A DNA stretch of 64,000 bases from assembly GCA_947627985.1 (NCBI GenBank), contig CANQYD010000001.1:86576-150575 (forward strand). The letters are read 5' to 3'. Below are positions 56,306 to 63,861 of this stretch, one piece after another. Each line of letters begins with the position of its first letter. Position 1 is the first letter of the stretch. A program made the translations under genes and the position numbers. The stretch comes from an uncultured Clostridia bacterium (GTDB taxonomy: Bacteria > Bacillota > Clostridia > Oscillospirales > Ruminococcaceae). A model generated the notes under the pieces. It was not told the origin of the DNA and did no database searches. It was given only the letters and a program-made list of their open reading frames with translations.

Positions 56306-57208
56306 ATGACAAAATCTGCATTTATAACGATATTAGGGCGACCCAATGCCGGAAAATCATCGCTTTTGAACGCTCTTATCGGCGAGAAGATAGCGGCTGT
56401 GAGTTCAAAACCCCAGACCACGAGGACCAAGATCACCGGTATCATCACCGAGGGCGAGACCCAGCTTGTGTTCATCGACACCCCGGGCTTTTTAAGAGAA
56501 CACGACCGGCTCTCGGCTCACATGATTAAGGCTATAGATTCATCTTTAAGCTCCATCGACGCCGCGATTTTGGTGATCGACGCCGAGAAGAGGGCAGGGG
56601 AGCAGGAAAAGGCGCTTTTAGCCAAGCTTTCAAAGAGCACGCCGGTGATCCTTGCGATAAATAAAATCGATCTTTTTGAGGATAAAGAGGCGCTGATCCC
56701 GATAATCGCCGAGCTCTCTTCCCTTCGCGATTTTGCCGACGTCGTGCCGATCTCGGCGCTTAAAAACGACGGAGTAGATATTGTAAAAAATATCCTTATG
56801 AGCTTTGCAAAGCCTTCTCCGCATTATTTCCCGGACGACAGATTCACCGATCAGCCGGAGCGCGTCATCGTCTCGGAGATCATCAGGGAGAAGCTTTTGG
56901 AGCTTTTAAGCGATGAAGTGCCCCACGGTATCGCCGTCGATATCGAGACGATGGACGAGCACGACAACAAAGAGGGGGAGGGGATTTTGGATATCTCAGC
57001 CGTCATCTACTGCGAAAAGGATTCGCATAAAGGCATCATCATCGGAAAAGGCGGCTCTATGCTCAAAAAAGCGGGAAGGCTTGCACGGCAGGATATCGAA
57101 AAATTCTTCATGATAAAGACAAATCTCCAGCTCTGGGTCAAGGTCAAGGAGGACTGGCGGAACCGAGAGGGTCTTATCAAAAACTTCGGGCTGTCGTCGC
57201 TCGACTGA
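56306..57208 (+). CDS. era: GTPase Era
   Basis: This is a 300-residue GTPase for 30S assembly that binds the 16S 3' end. G1 is GRPNAGKSSLLNAL, G3 DTPGFL, and G4 NKIDLF. A C-terminal KH domain contains GIIIGKGGSMLKKAG. The start at ATG 56306 is favoured over GTG 56300 because GAGGTGA serves as the ribosome-binding site. A YqzL homolog and recO follow, as in B. subtilis. Confidence 0.95.
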   Translation: MTKSAFITILGRPNAGKSSLLNALIGEKIAAVSSKPQTTRTKITGIITEGETQLVFIDTPGFLREHDRLSAHMIKAIDSSLSSIDAAILVIDAEKRAGEQEKALLAKLSKSTPVILAINKIDLFEDKEALIPIIAELSSLRDFADVVPISALKNDGVDIVKNILMSFAKPSPHYFPDDRFTDQPERVIVSEIIREKLLELLSDEVPHGIAVDIETMDEHDNKEGEGILDISAVIYCEKDSHKGIIIGKGGSMLKKAGRLARQDIEKFFMIKTNLQLWVKVKEDWRNREGLIKNFGLSSLD

Positions 57209-57275
57209 TTTTTCCACTTATATTTTGCGGGTCTATGGTCCACCATAATCATATAAAAGATGACGGAGGATTGAC

Positions 57276-57416
57276 ATGGACCTTTGGAAAGCGTTTTTAC
57301 AGAGCGGCAGCGTTGCCGATTACTTAAGATATAAAAGCGGTGAGAGAAATGCTGACAACCTTAAACGGCATTGTCCTGCGGGAGAGAAGCGTGGGAGAAA
57401 GCGACAAGTTTCTTGA
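57276..57416 (+). CDS. YqzL-like small protein
   Basis: This is a 46-residue open frame starting MDLWKAFLQSGSVADYLRYK, which matches the pattern of B. subtilis YqzL, encoded between era and recO. ACGGAGG lies upstream. The conserved part covers about the first 21 residues; beyond that the frame runs into recO by about 68 bases, and the C-terminal part may be a read-through artefact of the overlap or a real extension. The function is unknown. Confidence 0.65.
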   Translation: MDLWKAFLQSGSVADYLRYKSGERNADNLKRHCPAGEKRGRKRQVS

Positions 57417-58104
57417 TGTTCTCACCGACGCCGAAGGGCTGATAGAAGTCTTTGCGAAAGGCGTCAAGAAGCAAAATTCCAAGAATGCGCCCGTAACGCA
57501 GCTCTACTGCTATTCAAAATTCTGCCTGAACGAAAGCGGCGGGAGATATACATTAAACTCCGCCGAGCCGATCAGGACCTTTTTTGAGCTGTCGCAGGAT
57601 ATTGAAAAATTTTCCCTCGCGGCGTATTTTTCGGAGATGATACTCTATGTTGCGACCGAAGAGCGCCCTAACAACGAGGTGCTGAGGCTGATACTTAACT
57701 GCCTCCACTTTCTTTGCCTCGGAAATCGCGACATTATGCTTTTAAAGGCGACATTTGAGCTGCGGCTGATGTCGGAAATAGGGCTTGTCCCGAACCTCAT
57801 CGGCTGCTGCCAATGTTTAAAATACACGGCTTCAAGGATGCAGTTTGATTTAAGAGGCGGGCGATTATTCTGCGAGGACTGCGTGGGAAACCGCAGTCTT
57901 GAAGAGATGGAACCTTTGGACGCATATTTGCTGCACTGCTTAAGATTCATCGCTCTTACCGACATGAAGCAGCTCTTCGGTCTGAAAGCCAGAAAAGAAT
58001 ATCTCGGGACGCTATGCCGTATCACCGAAAGATTCTGCACGATACAGCTCGGCAGGCGATTCCCGACTCTTGAATTTTACAAATCGATCAGAACGGAAAG
58101 ATAA
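57349..58104 (+). CDS. recO: DNA repair protein RecO
   Basis: This is a 251-residue recombination mediator that loads RecA with RecR. An N-terminal OB domain (TLNGIVLRERSVGESDKFLDV) and C-terminal helical domain with zinc cysteines (CCQCLKYTA and FCEDC) are present. I prefer ATG 57349 with GGTGAGAG as ribosome-binding site; GTG at 57340 is three codons earlier. mutS2 begins one base after the stop. Confidence 0.92.
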   Translation: MLTTLNGIVLRERSVGESDKFLDVLTDAEGLIEVFAKGVKKQNSKNAPVTQLYCYSKFCLNESGGRYTLNSAEPIRTFFELSQDIEKFSLAAYFSEMILYVATEERPNNEVLRLILNCLHFLCLGNRDIMLLKATFELRLMSEIGLVPNLIGCCQCLKYTASRMQFDLRGGRLFCEDCVGNRSLEEMEPLDAYLLHCLRFIALTDMKQLFGLKARKEYLGTLCRITERFCTIQLGRRFPTLEFYKSIRTER

Positions 58105-58105
58105 T

Positions 58106-60487
58106 ATGAACGAAAACTACACAGCACTTGAATTACATAAAATACTTGAAATGCTGGCTGAGGAGTGCTCAAACGAAGCCTCCCGCCGTATTGCTCTCGA
58201 TACCGTGCCGGAGACCGACGCGGATATCGTCAGGAACGAGGTCAAAAAGACCTTTTCCGCCTACAATGCCTCGGCAAAGGTCGGGTCGCCGTCGTTTTTT
58301 AATATTTCGGACGTGGCGACAATATCGAACCGAGCGGCGTCGGGCGCGCAGCTGAGCCTAAAGGAGCTTTTAGACGTCGCTAAACTACTCATGCAGACCG
58401 AAACGCTTTTATCATGGCGGCGCCAGCTTGAAGGGGAGATGGATATCGACTACCTCTTTAAGTGCCTATACAGTAACAGACATCTTCATGACAAGATCAC
58501 AAACGCCGTCGTGAGCGAGGAGGAGATCAGCGATAACGCCAGCCCCGAGCTTGCCTCTATCCGCCGAAAGATCGCAAACGCGGGCTCAAAAATCCGCGAA
58601 AGCTTGGACAAGATCATCAAATCCTCCGATTCCAAGGATTATTTGCAGGAGAGCCTTGTCACGCTAAGAGACGGCAGATACGTCCTCCCGGTGAAGTCCG
58701 AGCACAAATCAAAGGTCGCGGGGCTTGTGCATGACACCTCAGCCAGCGGTCAGACATACTTCATCGAGCCGATGACGGTCGTCGAAGCTAACAACGAGAT
58801 CACCATCTTAAAAGGCAGGGAGCAGGAGGAGATCGAGAGGATCATCAAAGAGCTCTCGGCAGACGTCGCGGCATTTTCGGAGCAGCTGATATCCGACTAC
58901 ACCGCCTCGGTGCAGCTGAACGTCTACTTTGCCAAAGCCGATCTCGGAGCCAAGATGGCGGCAACCATGCCGGAAATTTCCGACGACGGCGAGATAGTTT
59001 TAAATAAGGCTCGGCACCCGCTGATAAGCCGGGACAGGGTGGTCCCGGTGGACTTTGCACTCGGCAAAGATTATGACAGCCTCATCATCACGGGTCCCAA
59101 CACCGGCGGCAAGACGGTTATCTTAAAGACCGTCGGGCTTCTGACGCTGATGACGATGTGCGGGCTGATGATCCCAGTCTCGGACGGCTCAAAGATCACC
59201 GTATTTGAAAAGATTTTAGTGGATATCGGCGATCAGCAGTCCATCGAGCAGAGCCTATCGACATTTTCCTCGCATATGAACAAGGTCATCGATATCCTGA
59301 AAACCGTCGATGACCGATCCCTCGTGCTCATAGATGAGCTCGGCTCCGGCACTGATCCCGTGGAAGGAGCGGCGCTTGCGGTCGCCATCATCGAAAAAAT
59401 CCACAGCCTCGGCGGAAAGCTCGTCACGACGACGCACTATCAGGAGCTCAAGATGTATGCTCTTGAGACCGACGGCGTGGAAAATGCCTCCTGCGAGTTC
59501 GACGTCAGGACTTTAAGACCGACATATCGGCTGATAATCGGCTCTCCCGGCAAGTCGAACGCTTTTGCGATATCGGCAAGGCTGGGGCTTGATCATGAAA
59601 TAATCAAAGCCGCGGAAGATATGCTTACCGGGGAATCACGTCGTTTTGAGACGATTTTGGATAATCTGGAAGCTACCCGCCAACAGCTTGAAAAAAATAC
59701 CAAACTTGCCGAGGAATACCGTCTTGAAACCGAGAAACTACGAAACGAGATACGTGAAGAGCGCAGAAAACTCATCGAGACAAAAGATAAAGAGATAGAG
59801 ACGGCAAAGCGGGAGGCGAGATCGGTCATCGAGAGGGTCAGCAGGCAATCTCAGCAGCTGATGGACGAGCTTGAGGACCTGCGCAAAGCTAAAGATAAGG
59901 AAGATTTTTCAAAACGCGTCTCGGAGCAGCGAATGCAGTATAAACATCAGGTAAACTCGCTCTACGACGAGGCTGCAAAACTTGGCGAGGCAGGGGAGAA
60001 GTACGTCCTCCCGAGACCGCTTAAAAAGGGCGACGACGTCACCATCACCGACGGCAACAAGCCCGGGATCGTGATATCTCCGCCGGACCAATCCGGAAAC
60101 GTGATGGTGCAGGTCGGGATCATGAAGACGAAAGTGCACGTCTCGAAGCTGAGGCTGGTCGAAAAAGAGGTAACATTTAACAATAAAAAGCTCCAAAAGA
60201 CCGCCGGGGTCAGCGCGAAGGTCGAGAGCCGGGCGACCAGAAGAGCCGAGTGCGAGCTCGATATCCGCGGATACACCGTTGATGAGGGGCTTTACGAGGT
60301 CGACAGCTTCATCGACAGGGCGCTGATGAGCGGCAACAAGATCGTGACGATAATCCACGGCAAGGGCACCGGCGCGCTGAAAGAGGCGGTCAGGAACCAT
60401 CTGCGGCGGCACCCGATGGTGCAGTCGTCGCGCAAAGGCGTCTACGGCGAAGGCGAGGACGGCGTGACCGTCTGCGAGCTGAAATAA
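58106..60487 (+). CDS. mutS2: Endonuclease MutS2 with Smr domain
   Basis: This is a 793-residue MutS paralog without the mismatch-recognition domain. The ATPase has Walker A ITGPNTGGKTVILK and Walker B SLVLIDELGSGTDP. A long coiled coil at about 515-620 is followed by a KOW-like region, then the C-terminal Smr nuclease domain (ELDIRGYTVDEGLYEV, IIHGKGTGALKEAVR). Recent work links MutS2 to collided-ribosome splitting and recombination control. The ATG at 58106 is right after recO. An upstream in-frame extension overlaps recO and is not used. Confidence 0.94.
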   Translation: MNENYTALELHKILEMLAEECSNEASRRIALDTVPETDADIVRNEVKKTFSAYNASAKVGSPSFFNISDVATISNRAASGAQLSLKELLDVAKLLMQTETLLSWRRQLEGEMDIDYLFKCLYSNRHLHDKITNAVVSEEEISDNASPELASIRRKIANAGSKIRESLDKIIKSSDSKDYLQESLVTLRDGRYVLPVKSEHKSKVAGLVHDTSASGQTYFIEPMTVVEANNEITILKGREQEEIERIIKELSADVAAFSEQLISDYTASVQLNVYFAKADLGAKMAATMPEISDDGEIVLNKARHPLISRDRVVPVDFALGKDYDSLIITGPNTGGKTVILKTVGLLTLMTMCGLMIPVSDGSKITVFEKILVDIGDQQSIEQSLSTFSSHMNKVIDILKTVDDRSLVLIDELGSGTDPVEGAALAVAIIEKIHSLGGKLVTTTHYQELKMYALETDGVENASCEFDVRTLRPTYRLIIGSPGKSNAFAISARLGLDHEIIKAAEDMLTGESRRFETILDNLEATRQQLEKNTKLAEEYRLETEKLRNEIREERRKLIETKDKEIETAKREARSVIERVSRQSQQLMDELEDLRKAKDKEDFSKRVSEQRMQYKHQVNSLYDEAAKLGEAGEKYVLPRPLKKGDDVTITDGNKPGIVISPPDQSGNVMVQVGIMKTKVHVSKLRLVEKEVTFNNKKLQKTAGVSAKVESRATRRAECELDIRGYTVDEGLYEVDSFIDRALMSGNKIVTIIHGKGTGALKEAVRNHLRRHPMVQSSRKGVYGEGEDGVTVCELK

Positions 60488-60491
60488 TTCG

Positions 60492-60517
60492 AGCCCTCGG
60501 GATTCCGGGGGCTTTTT
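60492..60517 (+). terminator. Intrinsic terminator after mutS2
   Basis: AGCCCTCGG / CCGGGGGCT (60492-60513) is followed by TTTTTG. From 60518 to 60790 I see no gene; short open fragments have no ribosome-binding site. Confidence 0.8.
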
Positions 60518-60790
60518 GTGTGGAGATTGGTTTGGCGGGCTGCTGTGGGGGCTTTGGGATATCCAAGGCAAGGTGCTGTCTATGGATAATTGATTTGGCA
60601 GAATCCGGGTGATGTACGGAGGCGCGGAGCTTGTGCAGAATTTGTGGGATAGGCAGTATGCGGGACTTAAAAAATAGAGACATGCAGGTTATTTTCATGA
60701 TGAACGTGATACGGCACTCGGCAAGATCGAGCCTGCGATAAATATAAAAGATGATGAGGCATGAGGGGAGGGCGTAAATATGTATTGTCA

Positions 60791-60826
60791 AATGTGCGCA
60801 TAATATGGCAAAATTATGCGAACATT
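60791..60826 (+). other. Left dif-like palindrome, proposed attL
   Basis: Arms AATGTGCGCATAAT and ATTATGCGAACATT (one mismatch as an inverted repeat) surround ATGGCAAA. The first 16 bases and last nine bases are repeated at the right site 62847-62878. The TGTGCGCATAA half resembles the XerC-binding half of E. coli dif. Position at the left edge of the Rep/integrase element supports an attachment site. Confidence 0.6.
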
Positions 60827-60843
60827 TTTTTCAGTTTTTAAGA

Positions 60844-60876
60844 AATGTTTGCATAATTTGTATTATGCGCGACATT
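60844..60876 (+). other. Second dif-like site inside the left end
   Basis: TGTTTGCATAA (60846-60856), TTTGTA (60857-60862), TTATGCGCGAC (60863-60873): an 11-6-11 layout like Xer/dif sites. Its complement resembles the right-end site. It may be an accessory arm site or a remnant of another insertion. Confidence 0.5.
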
Positions 60877-60950
60877 CCGCCAAATTGCGACGCCGTCGGT
60901 GGGCTTGATGTTGTGCCCTCCATTTTACTTTCCTTTTTAGCGAGTGTTAG

Positions 60951-60998
60951 CCCGTCCGAGACACGAGCCCGCGTTAGCGGTGCCGAGGCGAGGACGGG
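60951..60998 (+). repeat. Long direct repeat of the mobile element, left copy
   Basis: About 48 bases opening CCCGTCCGAGACAC and closing GGCGAGGACGGG. The ends pair (CCCGTCC/GGACGGG), and an inner CCGCGTTAGCGG hairpin is present. A diverged direct copy lies at 62674-62721 beyond the integrase gene. It could be part of a replication origin for the Rep protein. The surrounding stretch 60877-61063 has no gene. Confidence 0.65.
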
Positions 60999-61063
60999 CG
61001 GGGCTTGCGCTGTAGGGAGGGTATACAGTTACTTGACAAACTGCCATAAATGGAGGAAATCAC

Positions 61064-61234
61064 ATGAAAAGAGAAAAAAACAAACACCGCCAACCCCTGC
61101 AACCTGTGCCGATGAATTACCGTTCCGACCTGTGCGCCGAGTGTGTTTTTGGGTGTGATGAGCCTTTCAGACCGTCCGAGTGCCCCTATGACTTCTTTCA
61201 AGAGCATGTAGAGGAGGACGGGGAAAATGATTGA
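61064..61234 (+). CDS. Small Cys-rich protein of the mobile element
   Basis: This is a 56-residue protein of unknown function with a basic N-terminus (MKREKNKHRQ), then a cysteine cluster (CAECVFGCDEPFRPSECPY, about 24-42) that could bind zinc, and an acidic tail. TGGAGG lies seven bases before the ATG, and it overlaps the Rep start by eight bases, so the two are probably translationally coupled. It could be a regulator of Rep. Confidence 0.65.
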   Translation: MKREKNKHRQPLQPVPMNYRSDLCAECVFGCDEPFRPSECPYDFFQEHVEEDGEND

Positions 61235-62006
61235 ATCTAAACAAGCCTATTATTCTCGGGTCTACCAATACGGGAAAATTTTCCGCGTTGTAGCTTTTAA
61301 ATCGGGTGTGATGCGCTCCTCTCTCGGAGGTGGTGCAACCCAACAAGCCGACGGCGTGCGCTCTTCCTCCGAAGGGCGTGCGCCTGAGCATATCATCAGG
61401 GCGAAAAGTCGTTTAAGGGAATTAAGTCTTTGCAATTCTTGGGACTACTTTACGACTATAACAGTTAATCAGGTAAACCAAAACAGGGAGGACTTGGGAC
61501 TGCTCAAAAAGCGTTGGAATCAGTGCTTAAAGGACTATTCGAAAAAGTTCGGCTACCGTCCCCGCTATGTCATGGTGCCCGAGCTTCACGCCGATGGCGT
61601 GAGTTGGCATATGCATGGGCTTTTGTTCGGCGTGTCCCCTCAGAGCTTGGAGAAGAACGAGAACGGATATTTGGATATTCCCTACTTCCGGAAGCGTTTT
61701 GGCTTTGTCTCGCTTTCCGAGATAAAAGACCCTGTCCGCTGTTCCTCGTATATTGTCAAGTACATTAGCAAAAATGCGGGTGAGGGCTTCCGAGAGGGAG
61801 AACATATGTTCTTTTCCTCTAAGGGCTTGCAGGGAAAAAGCCTTGTCGGGGAGGCTGTCTTGGCACTGCCTTGGCAGTGGGAAAACGACTTTGTTGCTAT
61901 TTTTGAAAGTTCCGATATTGAGAGAATTTTAGAAAGAGGTGAAGATGGTGAACGACAGAGACAAATCTACTCCGTACTCTACGGGGACGGACGGTGCGAC
62001 TTTTAA
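61227..62006 (+). CDS. HUH-family rolling-circle replication protein
   Basis: This is a 259-residue putative replication initiator of the single-strand nicking HUH class. Motif 1 is FTTITV (75-80), the metal-binding HUH motif is WHMHGLLF (His128 and His130) preceded by Glu119, and motif 3 is SYIVKYISK with candidate nucleophiles Tyr175 and Tyr179. The layout recalls Rep proteins of small ssDNA phages and plasmids. Residues 30-55 (SSLGGGATQQADG and following) are low complexity and may be an insertion. It is followed by a small gene and a recombinase gene. The exact family is uncertain. Confidence 0.8.
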   Translation: MIESKQAYYSRVYQYGKIFRVVAFKSGVMRSSLGGGATQQADGVRSSSEGRAPEHIIRAKSRLRELSLCNSWDYFTTITVNQVNQNREDLGLLKKRWNQCLKDYSKKFGYRPRYVMVPELHADGVSWHMHGLLFGVSPQSLEKNENGYLDIPYFRKRFGFVSLSEIKDPVRCSSYIVKYISKNAGEGFREGEHMFFSSKGLQGKSLVGEAVLALPWQWENDFVAIFESSDIERILERGEDGERQRQIYSVLYGDGRCDF

Positions 62007-62139
62007 CCGCTCAATTGGTTTGAGAATTTCCCACGAATTGAGAGAAAATAAACCCGTCAAAACCCCGTCCGAGCCTGATAAGCCCGTACGAGTTGACTTT
62101 TTTGGGAAAGTCGACACCGCCCACGATGGCGCGCTCTGA
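61945..62139 (+). CDS. Small hydrophilic protein between rep and integrase
   Basis: This is a 64-residue open frame beginning MVNDRDKSTPYSTG and containing RISHELRENKPV. It has an almost perfect ribosome-binding site (AGAAAGAGGTGA) two bases before the ATG at 61945, overlaps the end of rep, and its stop lies within the recombinase start. The position is typical for an excisionase-like or copy-control protein, but no domain is recognised. Confidence 0.55.
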   Translation: MVNDRDKSTPYSTGTDGATFNRSIGLRISHELRENKPVKTPSEPDKPVRVDFFGKVDTAHDGAL

Positions 62140-62638
62140 GTGGCTCCCGAGGCGCTATATGGAGTTGTTACTGCTTGCACTAACCCCGGAAAATCGTGCT
62201 GCCCTCCTTGTGTCGATGGACTACGGCGCGCGGATAGGTGATGTGCTTTCCATGTCAACCGAAGCCGCCCGCACTGGGCGTTGGAATTACCGCGAGGAAA
62301 AGACTGGCAAGAGGAGGCGTGTTAGGCTCTCCGAGGCTCATAGGCGGCGTCTTCTGGGAATAGCTGGCAGAGTGTACGTATTTGAGCACCGCACCGACTG
62401 GACACGCCACAGAACGCGTCAGGCGGTCTGGAAAGACCTTAAACGGGTCGCGAGGTTCTACGGCTTCGACGGTGTGAGCGTTCATTCAGCCCGTAAGGGC
62501 TACAGCGTGGCAAAATACCGCAAAAGCGGGGGGAATATGGCAAAGGTCTGCAAGCTTTTAAACCACTCTGACGAGGCTGTGACCGCCCTCTATGCGCTTG
62601 CAGATGAGTTTAGCCGTTATCGGGACTTTGAGGAGTAA
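62126..62638 (+). CDS. Minimal tyrosine recombinase/integrase
   Basis: This is a 170-residue catalytic-domain-only tyrosine recombinase. Active-site residues are visible: Arg36 (GARIGDVL), a lysine near 59-62, His120 and Arg123 (HSARKGYSVA), His147 (LLNHSDEA) and nucleophile Tyr156 (TALYALAD). The N-terminal core-binding domain of ordinary integrases is absent. I take ATG 62126, overlapping the small gene by 14 bases; the frame is open from a TTG at 62093. It probably acts at the dif-like sites at 60791 and 62847. Confidence 0.8.
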   Translation: MARSEWLPRRYMELLLLALTPENRAALLVSMDYGARIGDVLSMSTEAARTGRWNYREEKTGKRRRVRLSEAHRRRLLGIAGRVYVFEHRTDWTRHRTRQAVWKDLKRVARFYGFDGVSVHSARKGYSVAKYRKSGGNMAKVCKLLNHSDEAVTALYALADEFSRYRDFEE

Positions 62639-62673
62639 AACTGGGGTGCGGGGGTCGACAGACCCCCGCAAAA

Positions 62674-62721
62674 CCCGTCCGAGACACCCGCCCGCGTCAG
62701 CGGTGCGGGAGGCGAGGACGG
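62674..62721 (+). repeat. Long direct repeat of the mobile element, right copy
   Basis: Opens CCCGTCCGAGACACCC and closes GGCGAGGACGG, matching 60951-60998. It is flanked by hairpins GGGGGTC/GACCCCC (62651-62668) and GGGGGGTTGACAAACCCCCC (62732-62751). Confidence 0.65.
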
Positions 62722-62737
62722 TCGGGGGCGTGGGGGG

Positions 62738-62766
62738 TTGACAAACCCCCCACAAAGTGCTATACT
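62738..62766 (+). promoter_or_regulatory. Strong outward promoter at the right end of the element
   Basis: TTGACA (62738-62743), a 17-nt spacer and TATACT (62761-62766) with a TGC extended -10. The -35 box sits inside the GGGGGG/CCCCCC palindrome. No open frame with a ribosome-binding site follows before the right att-like site; transcription runs across it to the terminator at 62934. In a closed circle it would point at the rep operon. Confidence 0.7.
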
Positions 62767-62846
62767 GACTGAAAGGAAATTTTTTAGCCTGCCGAGTAAA
62801 TCAAGCCGAGCGACGGCGTCGCGTCCTTGCGCTCGTATGAGCGCGG

Positions 62847-62878
62847 AATGTGCGCATAATATAAATTTCGCGAACATT
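62847..62878 (+). other. Right dif-like palindrome, proposed attR
   Basis: TGTGCGCATAA (62849-62859), TATAAA (62860-62865), TTTCGCGAACA (62866-62876): an 11-6-11 layout. It shares AATGTGCGCATAATAT and GCGAACATT with the left site 60791-60826. Two short hairpins (GCGACGGCGTCGC, GCGCTCGTATGAGCGC) lie just before it. Confidence 0.6.
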
Positions 62879-62933
62879 AGGGAAGTACAAAACCGAGGGG
62901 AGTGGCACACGGCAAAAGCCCTATAAACAAGGC

Positions 62934-62959
62934 GCCCCGAGGCTTTCGGAGCTCGGGGC
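62934..62959 (+). terminator. Hairpin just outside the element
   Basis: GCCCCGAG / CTCGGGGC around GCTTTCGGAG; a T-run appears after 15 bases (CTTCTTTTT). It would stop transcripts leaving the element. From 62960 to 63298 I see no gene, only AT-rich sequence. Confidence 0.5.
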
Positions 62960-63298
62960 TGTATATAAACACTTCTTTTTATGTGGCGTTTTTATTTATC
63001 TGCACACATGGGGTCATGCGAATGTTTGCTGCGAGCGCTCGTATCGGCTTGACATGATTGATTGGCTTGTGCAAATCTTTACTCTTGATATCTGTGACTG
63101 CCGGAATCGATTGGTCATATATATTTTATAAATGTATCTGTTTGTACGAATGTATCTGATGGCATGTGTTCGGATGCAATCTTTGATGAACTATCAACTC
63201 AGCTTGACATATATGCATAGCCCAGAACATTATTATCTGATGACTCAACCCGACCACAGTAATCTCATCAATTTAAATTTCTACGAAGACTCTTCGCC

Positions 63299-63538
63299 TT
63301 ATCCGTTTTCCACATGCTTACTCTCATCAATGTTCGCATAATTTTTTAATAACAATTTTTGGATATCGTCTTGCATGCTGTCTGCTGAATCCTGTCCAAG
63401 TGCCTCTGCACCGATGTTTACGGCGATTTCTTCCGTCTCGGAGACCGATTTATGATAATTATTCTCCGATACATTCGCAAGGATTATCACTGCCAAAGCC
63501 ATCGCCGATACTGCCGCTAATTTTTTCAAATTCTCCAT
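63299..63538 (-). CDS. Small membrane or secreted protein, unknown function
   Basis: This is a 79-residue open frame with a basic start and hydrophobic helix (MENLKKLAAVSAMALAVIIL), then a hydrophilic acidic part ending KLLLKNYANIDESKHVENG. GGGGAGTG lies ahead of the ATG. The C-terminal codons coincide with a copy of the element's half-site (63329-63345). It may be a short secreted peptide precursor or chance; no family is recognised. Confidence 0.45.
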   Translation of the reverse strand: MENLKKLAAVSAMALAVIILANVSENNYHKSVSETEEIAVNIGAEALGQDSADSMQDDIQKLLLKNYANIDESKHVENG

Positions 63539-63861
63539 TTTGCACTCCCCTTTCTTTACTATATAAGACGTTTTTTAGGGGTGAAATATTGCAGTTTAAG
63601 GCAAATTTCGGCGTATTGCATAATTCCCCTTCTACAAATTTATGCATTTTGACATCTGAGAGGCAAGCTTTTACTCCTATCGGGGCTTTAGTATTATTAT
63701 GGCTGACGGGTGTTTGCCTCGCTTCGCTCGGCTCTATGGGGCACCCCTGCGGGGTCCCCGCAGACGCGGGGTTTTGTCTGCGAAACAAACGAGGCAATCG
63801 TTGTTGCCGAGGGCAGTTGAGCAGGAACAAAACCGGCTTCTGCTTACGCCTCTCCTGTTTT

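Noticed and set aside
60520..60790. Pseudogene remnant between mutS2 and the mobile element
   Set aside because: Several short frames exist but none shows a recognisable family, so I leave it unassigned.
60805..61158. 117-residue open frame at the left end of the mobile element
   Set aside because: It crosses both dif-like palindromes and the hairpin repeat and has no ribosome-binding site, so it looks like chance.
62738..62926. 62-residue frame beginning at the TTG of the -35 box
   Set aside because: The start codon is the promoter itself; the frame reads through hairpins and the att-like site.
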